Assembly (NCBI GenBank): GCA_963725415.1
Contig: CAVRZY010000054.1
Span: 1 to 14,428 of the forward strand
Length of the DNA stretch: 14,428 bases
Source of the DNA: CAVRZY01 sp963725415
Lineage (GTDB): Bacteria > Acidobacteriota > Terriglobia > Bryobacterales > Bryobacteraceae
Direction: 5' to 3'
A program made the position numbers and the translations under genes. Shown in pieces: positions 7,002 through 12,405 of this stretch. How positions within the stretch are numbered: position 1 is the stretch's first letter; every line of letters starts with the position of its first letter. The notes under the pieces are model-generated. The model made no database searches and had not been told where the DNA came from. It worked only from the letters and a program-made list of their open reading frames with translations.

Positions 7002-7409
7002 ATGCCGGATTCTTTGACTGCCCTTGAGCCCCAGAGAGACGCCTTGCGGCGCCAGATCAATCAGCTGGAAGATTTCCGGCCGGGTTCGATCACCACCACC
7101 ACGGGCCGCTGTGGCAATCCACGCTGCCACTGTCATCAGCCCAAAGACCCCGGCCACGGACCCAACTTCCGTCTCACCTACAAGGCGCATGGCAAGACCT
7201 TCACCGAGTCTTTCCCCAGTGCTGCCGCCCGGCGGAAAGCGGAACGCGAGATTGAGGAGTATCGCAAGTGGCAGCAGTTGAGCCGCAAGTTTGTCGAGGT
7301 TAGCACTTCCATCTGCCGCCTTCGTCCGGCACCCAGGGAGGAAGAAGTAGGGACGCCACAGGAAAAAAAACGAAAGAGGCGATCCAGCAAGAGATCACCC
7401 GAGAAATAG
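7002..7409 (+). CDS. ISKra4-type orfA (DUF6788-like)
   Basis: Protein of 135 residues encoded at the IS left end. Residues 25-60 contain a zinc-binding-like stretch of the DUF6788 type (GSITTTTGRCGNPRCHCHQP, then GPNFRLTYKAHGKTFTESF), followed by a charged helix (AARRKAEREIEEYRKWQQL) and a basic C-terminus (EKKRKRRSSKRSPEK). GGAG at 6990-6993 supports the ATG at 7002. The codons for EKKR cross a run of eight A. In the 0 frame translation stops at 7409; slipping back one base at the A run joins orfB. This short form may act as a DNA-binding regulator, as orfA products do in other IS families; that role is inferred. Confidence 0.82.
   Translation: MPDSLTALEPQRDALRRQINQLEDFRPGSITTTTGRCGNPRCHCHQPKDPGHGPNFRLTYKAHGKTFTESFPSAAARRKAEREIEEYRKWQQLSRKFVEVSTSICRLRPAPREEEVGTPQEKKRKRRSSKRSPEK
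7363..7370 (+). promoter_or_regulatory. A8 slippery site for -1 frameshifting
   Basis: Eight A's follow GG. In the orfA frame the codons are GAA AAA AAA CGA, giving a canonical A AAA AAA heptamer at 7364-7370. A shift to -1 gives a frame that is open without a stop from here through 7463 to the orfB stop at 8722. The fused product would be about 573 residues. Transcriptional slippage on A8 would work equally well. Confidence 0.75.
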
Positions 7410-7462
7410 AGCGGCTCCTGCGCCTGCTCTTCAGCGACCACCGCCAAAGTGGCCACTGGGAC

Positions 7463-8722
7463 TTGGAAGCGGTGGAGATGGCGTTGCGTTCCGCCCTGCA
7501 TCAGGCCGGCGCAGCCGCCTTAAGCGAACTGCTCCGCTTCTCGGCTCCCTCAGTGGAGCAGCGAAAACTGCCTTGTCGCTGCGGCGGCATCGCCGTCTAC
7601 CGGGGACTGCGGTCGAAGCCGGTCCTCACGGCGGTGGGACCGGTTCAGATCGATAGACCCTATTTTCTGTGCCCGCAGTGCGGGGACGGCCAGTTTCCGG
7701 CCGACGTTGAACTGGACGTGGAAAACGTCGAGATCTCTCCCGGCGTGCGGCGCATGCTGGCGGTGGTCGGCCATGACGCTCCCTTCCATCACGGCCGCGA
7801 GCAGATAAAGCAACTGGCCGGACTGGAGGTCACCACCAAGGCGGTGGAACGTACTGCCGAGGCTATCGGTGCCGATATCGCCGCGCGGCAGCAGGAGGAG
7901 ATCGACCGGGCCATGCAGTTGCACCTGCCCATCACCATCGGTCCGCCGATTTCCGTGCTCTACATCGAGATCGACGGCACGGGCGTGCCGGTGGTGAAGG
8001 CCGAGACCGAAGGCCGGCGCGGCAAGATTGACGGCCAACCTGCTCATACCCGCGAAGCCAAGCTGGGCTGCGTGTTCACGCAAACCAGTGTCGATGAGCA
8101 GGGCCGCCCCGTCCGCGATGAGGCCTCCACCACCTATGTTGGCGCCATCGAAACCGCCGAGCAGTTCGGACGCCGGATTTACTGGGAAGCCTGGCAGCGG
8201 GGCTGGAGCCGAGCGCAAAAGAAGGTTCTGGTCGCCGATGGCGCCGAGTGGATCTGGAACCTCCGACAGCAGTACTTTCCGGGGGCCATCGAGATCGTTG
8301 ACCTCTACCATGCTCGCCAGCATCTCTGGGACCTGGCCCGCCAACTTTATCCTGGCGATGACACCCGCCAGAGGCGCTGGTTGATGGTCAAGCAAGACAA
8401 GCTCGACAACGGCAAGATCCAAGACCTGGTCGTCGCGTTGCGCGCCACGCGCGTTGGCACTGCTGAACTCGCCGAAAAGTTCCAAACAGAGGCCGACTAC
8501 TTTCAGAAGAACGCCGAGCGCATGCGCTATCCCGATTTCCGCCGCCAGGGGCTTTTCGTCGGCTCGGGGGTCATCGAAGCGGGCTGCAAAACCGTGATCG
8601 GCTCCCGCCTCAAACAGTCCGCCATGTTCTGGACTGTGCGCGGAGCCAACGCGATCATCGCCCTTCGCTGCAATCGCCTCAGCGGTCGCTTCGAGGATTA
8701 CTGGGAGGCTCGGCCGGCCTGA
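7463..8722 (+). CDS. ISKra4-family DDE transposase (orfB)
   Basis: At least 419 residues if started at the TTG at 7463, which has no good ribosome site; more likely it is made as the C-terminal part of an orfA-orfB fusion through the A8 site. A zinc ribbon lies near the N-terminus (CRC at 38-40, CPQC at 70-73). Candidate catalytic residues are Asp171 (YIEIDGTG), Asp259 (VADGAEW) and Glu372 (GSGVIEAGCK). A conserved block GSRLKQSAMFW, then RGANAIIALRC follows, typical of this family. In the -1 frame, sequence upstream of 7463 reads TKEAIQQEITREIERLL, then HWDLEAVEMALR, a plausible linker helix. The stop at 8722 is two bases before the right terminal repeat. No disabling change was seen. Confidence 0.9.
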   Translation: MEAVEMALRSALHQAGAAALSELLRFSAPSVEQRKLPCRCGGIAVYRGLRSKPVLTAVGPVQIDRPYFLCPQCGDGQFPADVELDVENVEISPGVRRMLAVVGHDAPFHHGREQIKQLAGLEVTTKAVERTAEAIGADIAARQQEEIDRAMQLHLPITIGPPISVLYIEIDGTGVPVVKAETEGRRGKIDGQPAHTREAKLGCVFTQTSVDEQGRPVRDEASTTYVGAIETAEQFGRRIYWEAWQRGWSRAQKKVLVADGAEWIWNLRQQYFPGAIEIVDLYHARQHLWDLARQLYPGDDTRQRRWLMVKQDKLDNGKIQDLVVALRATRVGTAELAEKFQTEADYFQKNAERMRYPDFRRQGLFVGSGVIEAGCKTVIGSRLKQSAMFWTVRGANAIIALRCNRLSGRFEDYWEARPA

Positions 8723-8724
8723 TT

Positions 8725-8746
8725 TGCACTTCTATGTCGCGCACCC
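8725..8746 (+). repeat. IS terminal inverted repeat, right
   Basis: 22 bp ending GTCGCGCACCC, the exact reverse complement of 6911-6932; followed by the right target duplication. Confidence 0.95.
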
Positions 8747-8755
8747 CCAGAAGAA
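8747..8755. repeat. Target-site duplication, right (CCAGAAGAA)
   Basis: Identical to 6902-6910; array unit 2 resumes immediately at 8756. Confidence 0.92.
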
Positions 8756-8792
8756 ATGCACATCTTCCGGCGCGAAGCCTCCGGTCAGGTTT

Positions 8793-9308
8793 CTATTTCT
8801 TCTTCGCTGTCTTCTTCCCTGGAGCGGCCGGCTTTTCCGGGGCCGGCAGCGGAAGGTCGGAGTTCCAGATGTCGCGGAGAACCTTCCACGACCCGTCGGC
8901 CTGCTTGCGCCAGATGGTCAGGTACTTGCCGTGGTCCTCGATGGGCGCTGCCCCGGCGGGGGTCACGGTCATCGAGTAAGTCCCGCGGTCGTAGGCCAGG
9001 TCGCCTCGCCCCTCGATTTCCAGTGACTTCATTTGGAAGTTGGACAACGGCGGAGGGGCCTCCATCCAGGCCTGGATCGCGGCCCTGCCCTGGAACGCCG
9101 CCTGGTTGGGCAGCAGAACGATGGCATCGTCGGCATAGAGGGCCGCCGCCCCCTTGAAGTCTTTGGCGTTCGCCAGCTTCACATAGTTCTCCTCCACCTG
9201 ACGAATCGCCGTTTGATCGGCCTCCGACAGCCCGGCAGGCCCCTGGCATCCGACACTCAAGACCAGGCACATCACTGTGCCCAAAATCAGAATCAGTCGT
9301 TTCTCCAT
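8793..9308 (-). CDS. DUF4440/SnoaL-like lipoprotein, copy 2 (divergent)
   Basis: Protein of 171 residues, the middle member of the array and the most different. It keeps the lipoprotein signal (LVLSVGC), the NTF2-like domain and the Lys-rich tail, but has RQVEENYV where copies 1 and 3 have RQGDEN, and AWMEAPPPLSNFQMKSLEIEG-type sequence (one residue longer) where they have ALETSPVSNFQLQILEIEG. By eye about 25 residues differ from copy 1, whereas copies 1 and 3 differ at about 10. The start at 9308 has GGAGAGGAGG-like sequence upstream (minus strand GGGAGAGGAGG). The changes cluster in the middle of the domain, which could alter the binding pocket. The frame is fully open and does not look like a decaying gene. 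Confidence 0.82.
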   Translation of the reverse strand: MEKRLILILGTVMCLVLSVGCQGPAGLSEADQTAIRQVEENYVKLANAKDFKGAAALYADDAIVLLPNQAAFQGRAAIQAWMEAPPPLSNFQMKSLEIEGRGDLAYDRGTYSMTVTPAGAAPIEDHGKYLTIWRKQADGSWKVLRDIWNSDLPLPAPEKPAAPGKKTAKKK

Positions 9309-9442
9309 TGCACTTGCCTCCTCTCCCGGAGTCCCGTCCCGGAGCCCTGGGTAGCTACGAGCATACACAAGTCCGCCGAGCTACCCTGGTGGCAGGCCAG
9401 AAGAAATGCACATCTTCCAGCGCGGAGCCTCCGATCAGGTTT

Positions 9443-9955
9443 CTATTTCTTCTTCGCGGTCTTCTTCGCTGGAGCGGCCGGCTTTTCCGGAGCCGGCAGC
9501 GGAAGGTCGGAATTCCAGATGTCGCGCAGCATCTTCCACGACCCGTCAGCCTGCTTGCGCCAGATCGTCAGGTACTTACCGCGGTCCTCAATAGGCGCTG
9601 CCCCGATGGGGGTGGCGGTCTCGGAATAGGTTCCGCGCTCGTAGGCTAGGTCGGCTCCTCCCTCGATTTCCAATATCTGCAACTGGAAGTTGGAAACCGG
9701 CGAGGTCTCCAGGGCGGCTTGGATCGCGGCCCTGCCTTGGACCGCCGCCTGGTTGGGCAGCAGAAGGATGGCGTCCTCGGCATAGAGGGCCGCCGCCCCC
9801 TTGAAGTCTTTTGCGTTCGCCAGCTTCACAAAGTTCTCATCACCCTGGCGAATCGCCGTTCGATCGGCCTCCGACAGTCCGGCAGGCCCCTGGCATCCGA
9901 GACTCAAGACCAGGCACATCACTATGCCCAAAGTCAGAATCAGTCGTTTCTCCAT
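9443..9955 (-). CDS. DUF4440/SnoaL-like lipoprotein, copy 3
   Basis: Protein of 170 residues, close to copy 1 (both lack the extra residue of copy 2). The signal ends LVLSLGC, which differs slightly from copies 1 and 2. Domain and tail (APEKPAAPAKKTAKKK) are the same; differences from copy 1 include DENF for DENY, ILLLPN for IVLPPN, GGAD for GRGD and TATPIG for TVTTTG. The start at 9955 has GGAGAGGAGG upstream. The reading frame stays open far upstream to 10693, but that extension crosses the tRNA-like fragment and has no ribosome site, so it is not part of the protein. This copy is at the promoter-proximal end of the array. Confidence 0.82.
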   Translation of the reverse strand: MEKRLILTLGIVMCLVLSLGCQGPAGLSEADRTAIRQGDENFVKLANAKDFKGAAALYAEDAILLLPNQAAVQGRAAIQAALETSPVSNFQLQILEIEGGADLAYERGTYSETATPIGAAPIEDRGKYLTIWRKQADGSWKMLRDIWNSDLPLPAPEKPAAPAKKTAKKK

Positions 9956-10295
9956 TGCGCTTACCTCCTCTCCAAGAGTTCCGTTCCGGAACCCTGGGTG
10001 GCTACAAGTATACACAAGTCCGTCCAGCCATCCAGGTGGCACGCCAGAGGGACGAGCGTCCGAAGCCAGGCCCGGTTGCATGACGCTCCACGCTCCAGCC
10101 CCGCCGGCGAGCGTTCCTGGGCATCTGTGCGCGAAGACCAAGGCCACTGGCGGCCGCCGGCCACGCCAAGTGGGCACCTCAGCCGCCCTTCTGCCTACCG
10201 TGCCCACCAGGGAGTCCGTGTTTGGCCATTGGACCTGAATTGGACCTGAAACTGCTGGAGGATTGGAGTCTCTTGCGCGTAAGTCTTTCAAACGA

Positions 10296-10363
10296 GTGGT
10301 GGGCCCGGCGGAACTCGAATCTGCGACCTCTATCGTGTCAAGGTAGCGCTCTAACCAACTCGG
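10296..10363 (-). tRNA. Degenerate tRNA-Val(GAC), right direct repeat
   Basis: On the minus strand the sequence reads AGTTGGTTAGAGCG (D loop), an anticodon arm with loop TTGACAC (anticodon GAC, Val), variable loop AGGTC, T arm with loop TTCGAGT, then CGGGCCC ACCA. This strongly resembles bacterial tRNA-Val(GAC). The 5' acceptor strand that would pair with CGGGCCC is absent, the D stem is broken, and the anticodon and T stems each carry a mismatch, so I judge it non-functional. Its last 40 nt match 6151-6190. Confidence 0.6.
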
Positions 10364-10375
10364 CGGTGCCGGGGG

Positions 10376-10446
10376 AATTGACGATTGCGGGATTGACCAT
10401 TGCTGTGTCTGGCGCAGCGGGACACTCCAATGCTCAATCGTCAATT
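10376..10446. repeat. 12-bp inverted repeat with internal copies
   Basis: AATTGACGATTG (10376-10387) is the exact reverse complement of CAATCGTCAATT (10435-10446). Inside, ATTGACCATTG and CCAATGCTCAATC echo the arms. It abuts the 5' side of the tRNA-Val remnant. It could be a small non-autonomous element or extragenic palindrome; no gene is inside. Confidence 0.5.
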
Positions 10447-10541
10447 GGCCAGCGACACCGAAACTGCCGTCGAGGTGGCATTCCCTGGGAGGTTGTAGTA
10501 TCGTGGCGAGGTTGAAAATCCCAGAGTGAGGAGGATGGCCG

Positions 10542-11321
10542 ATGCGGAGACGAGCATTTGTGGCCGAGGTGTTCGCGGGGCTGTGCGGGGGGTAATTCGG
10601 GTACAGGCAACGAATTCGGAAAGCAGAATTCGTCGCCTGTCCCCGAATTACGCGCGGCGGGCGGTTTCCGCTGATCTCGTTTGAAGAAGCCAAGGCGGTG
10701 GTCCAGCGGGCCTACGATCTGGGTATCAACTATTTCGATTGTGCCCGCTCCCTGAAGGCGCTGAAGACGGATTACCTCGACCTGTGGCAGATTCACTCGG
10801 TGAGCGAGATGAAGGAGGTGGACCAGATTTTCGGGCCGGGCGGGGCGATCGAGGCGTTCGAGGCGGCGAAGAAAGCGGGCAAGTGCCGGTTCATCGGGTT
10901 CACCGGCCATCACGACCCGCACGTGCATGCCGAGATGCTGCGGCGCTATGACCACTACGACAGCATCATGATGCCGCTGAACGTGGCCGATCCCTCGTAC
11001 TTGAGTTTCGAGAAGATCGTGCTGCCGATGGCGGTCGAGCGAAGTCTGGGCATTCAGGGCATCAAGAATCTGGCCAACGCGAAACTGCTCGAATCCTTCA
11101 GCGTGAAAGAGTGTCTGGGCTACGTGTTGAGCCTGCCGATTCACTGCACGGCAGTGGGATGCACCACGCTCGGCCAGATCGAGGACGACGTGCGCGTGGC
11201 GCAGCAGTTCAAGCCGCTGGCGGAGGAGGAAATGGCGGCGCTACGCGCGCGTGCCAGCAAGCTGGCCGGTCCGGGGCTGGAGGATTGGAAGCCGAACGTG
11301 AAGACCAACGCCGGCGGCTAA
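10542..11321 (+). pseudogene. Aldo/keto reductase, disrupted twice
   Basis: The remnant keeps a start (ATG 10542 after GAGGAGG) with a Tat-like N-terminus (MRRRAFVAEVFAGLCGG) that ends at a TAA supplied by an inserted palindrome at 10592-10651. The same frame resumes after the palindrome (GRFPLISFEEAKAVVQRAYD) and runs to 11321. Matching family features are GINYFDCARS (catalytic Asp), LWQIHSV (catalytic His) and GGAIEAFEAAKKAGKCRFIG. A second lesion joins CARS directly to LKALKTDYLDLW: the family's roughly 45-55 residues with catalytic Tyr and Lys (Y..SE..G and TK) are gone, in frame. Part of the N-terminal strand region is also missing around the palindrome. A protein could still start at GTG 10698 but would lack half the catalytic tetrad. 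Confidence 0.85.
10592..10651. repeat. REP-like hairpin inserted in the reductase gene
   Basis: Arms 10592-10617 and 10626-10651 are 26-bp inverted repeats with two mismatches, around an 8-nt loop (GGAAAGCA). The ends are GTAATTC and GAATTAC. The size and symmetry fit a REP/MITE-type element, and I recall similar GAATTCG-CCTGTCCCC palindromes in other genomes. Its first bases create the stop codon that ends the reductase leader. Confidence 0.75.
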
Positions 11322-11338
11322 AGGAGGGGAGCCGATAG

Positions 11339-11830
11339 CTAGCGGGCTGGCCAGTTCAGGAAGCGGTGGAGAAACTCGAAGGCGCCGACGGCGTGAATCT
11401 GGTGGGGGCCGTCGAAGAACTCGATGGCGGTGCGCTGGGGAATGCCCAATAGGGTGTAAAGGCGGCGGACCTTGGCGTACTCGTAGGCCACCCACTCGTC
11501 GATGGAGACGCCGTCGTGGTGGCCGCGCTCGACCATGAAGGGCCGGGGCACCAGCAACCCGGCGAGTTCCGCATAGTTGAAGGTGTTGCCGAGGTTGAAC
11601 TCGGGCATTTCGTACTCCTGGGTGAACATGTAGCTGAAGGGCTGCTGGATGGAGGTGTTCTTCCAGATCCACTCGTTGAAGTCAGCCGAACAGATAGACA
11701 GGGCGTAGGAGGGCAGCAGCGGGGGGACGCGCACGGCGGTCTTTCCACCGTAAGAGAGGCCGTAAAAGGCGATGTGCGCGGGGTCTACGAAGGGCTGGCC
11801 GGCGAGCCACTCCAGGGTGCGCTGGTTCAA
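11339..11830 (-). pseudogene. Alpha/beta hydrolase, 5'-truncated (esterase-like)
   Basis: Only the C-terminal part (about 160 residues) remains. It carries a whole-looking catalytic set: Ser in YGLSYGG, an Asp in ERGHHDGVSIDEW, and His in FDGPHQIHAVG. This resembles secreted acidobacterial hydrolases of the acetyl-xylan-esterase or dienelactone-hydrolase kind, whose full length is much greater. The gene lacks its N-terminus: homology stops at 11826, exactly where the duplicated segment 11827-12221 begins. The only starts are a TTG at the junction (11830), without a ribosome site. The end FLNWPAR with TAG at 11339 looks natural. It faces the reductase remnant tail to tail, 17 nt apart. Confidence 0.75.
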
Positions 11831-12221
11831 GCAAGGTTGCGGCGGCCGTGGCCGACGAGCAGGGCCGGTTCCAGTTGAAGGGTTTTACGCCCGGTTCCTA
11901 CGCCATTGTTTACCAGCCGGCGGGCGCCAGCCCCGTCATCCCAATTGACACCTATATCAAACCCCTGCTGGCGGTTGACAAGTCCATCGCCCCCTTGCTG
12001 CGCAACATGGAGCTAGGCAAACTGGAGCCCTTTGCCGACCGTGCCTGGGGGCGGGACCTCACGCTCCTGAAGGGTCACACCTTCTGGTCGGAAGGGGAGT
12101 TCATGAAGATCTGGAACGCCACCGTGCGGCGGGGCCAGCAGGGTCCCTACATGGAAGTGCGGCGCGGGGCGCTGCGGGTGGACCGCCTGGAGTTTCTGAG
12201 GGGGCGCCGGGGGCGCGGGGC
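11827..12221 (+). pseudogene. Broken second copy of the 4097-4705 gene
   Basis: This is segmental-duplication copy 2. It starts inside the parent gene, lacking its first 204 nt (ribosome site, signal peptide and start of the domain). It then follows 4301-4727 with about six substitutions. Near the end 32 nt are missing relative to copy 1 (4666-4697), exactly between two direct repeats CGCCTGGA (4658-4665 and 4690-4697). The loss shifts the frame so that translation runs past the old stop. A frame from an alternative start at 11848 is open but would yield a non-exported protein with a foreign tail. It sits against the beheaded hydrolase. Confidence 0.88.
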
Positions 12222-12405
12222 CGAGCAGGCCGTAGCGAGGCAGTCACGCAGTCTGGTCGGATGCGGATCGCCTGGGCGGCGCTACAGACCCACGCCCGCG
12301 ATGCGCCCACCGCGGCCCTTATGCTGGCAGGGTTTCGAGTGTTGCCAATGGCGTTAAGGGGGATTCCTGAAGAATGGAATGGCAGGCCAGGAGGCCTGCC
12401 CCACT
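12222..12405. other. Unassigned remnant and intergenic DNA
   Basis: After the duplicated segment ends, a plus-strand frame (MRIAWAALQTHARDAPTAAL, then AGFRVLPMALR) looks mildly protein-like to about 12357. It has no start signal or family I know and may be the tail of a lost gene. The palindrome at 12381-12400 follows. Confidence 0.35.
12381..12400. repeat. REP-like palindrome, copy 2
   Basis: GGCAGGCC, loop AGGA, GGCCTGCC: an 8-bp perfect stem followed by CCAC. It lies 5 nt beyond the stop of the TIGR03437 gene (minus strand). It could end transcripts or protect 3' ends, but no T-run follows on the minus strand. Related to 2884-2904. Confidence 0.55.

Larger units (their letters stand above)
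6911..8746 (+). mobile_element. Complete ISKra4-type insertion sequence, 1836 bp
   Basis: The element has perfect 22-bp terminal inverted repeats at 6911-6932 and 8725-8746 (outer end GGGTGCGCGACA) and a 9-bp target duplication, so both ends are exact. It carries a small orfA and a DDE transposase orfB joined by a likely -1 frameshift at 7364-7370. The transposase resembles the ISKra4 family. As I recall, the ISKra4 subgroup makes 9-bp duplications, which fits. With intact ends and frames it may still be mobile. The left 90 nt before orfA are non-coding. Confidence 0.93.
6273..10047 (-). repeat. Three-unit tandem array of a lipoprotein gene, split by an IS
   Basis: Units of about 640-650 bp, each carrying one whole DUF4440 lipoprotein gene with its leader, lie head to tail: unit 1 at 6273-6910, unit 2 at 8756-9405, unit 3 at 9406 to about 10047. 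Units 2 and 3 abut directly: unit 2 ends with CCAGAAGAA (9397-9405) and unit 3 begins ATGCACATCTTCC, as unit 2 does at 8756. The same CCAGAAGAA ends unit 1 at 6902-6910, where the insertion sequence starts. Removing the insertion and one target repeat restores a continuous three-unit array. Confidence 0.88.
9956..10541. other. Gene-free stretch upstream of the array
   Basis: No protein gene is supported in these 586 nt. In order it holds the leader of lipoprotein copy 3 and the diverged end of array unit 3 (to about 10047). Then come unassigned GC-rich DNA with a direct repeat ATTGGACCTGA near 10230, the degenerate tRNA-Val at 10296-10363, an inverted repeat at 10376-10446, and the upstream region of the aldo/keto reductase remnant. 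Confidence 0.55.

Noticed and set aside
7550..8485. 311-residue minus-strand frame within the IS
   Set aside because: Antisense to the transposase, which has clear DDE and zinc motifs; high-GC codon bias opens this frame.
6273..10047. CRISPR array or other short regular repeats
   Set aside because: Repeats are about 650 bp with a protein gene in each; no short repeats with unique spacers were seen anywhere in the window.
6151..10335. A complete integrative element with its own integrase
   Set aside because: No tyrosine or serine recombinase is visible between the tRNA repeats; the only recombinase is the IS transposase, which has its own ends and target duplication.
10296..10376. A functional tRNA-Val gene
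   Set aside because: No 5' acceptor strand pairs with CGGGCCC, the D stem is broken, and two other stems have mismatches.
9443..10693. A 416-residue minus-strand frame containing lipoprotein copy 3
   Set aside because: The extra 246 residues have no ribosome site, cross the tRNA-Val remnant and do not resemble a protein. The good Shine-Dalgarno and signal peptide put the start at 9955.
10434..11144. 236-residue minus-strand frame
   Set aside because: Antisense to the aldo/keto reductase remnant, crossing the inserted hairpin; no recognisable protein.
11848..12357. An intact second secreted protein of 169 residues
   Set aside because: The apparent frame lacks the signal peptide and ribosome site and acquires a foreign tail from the 32-nt deletion; it is a broken duplicate.
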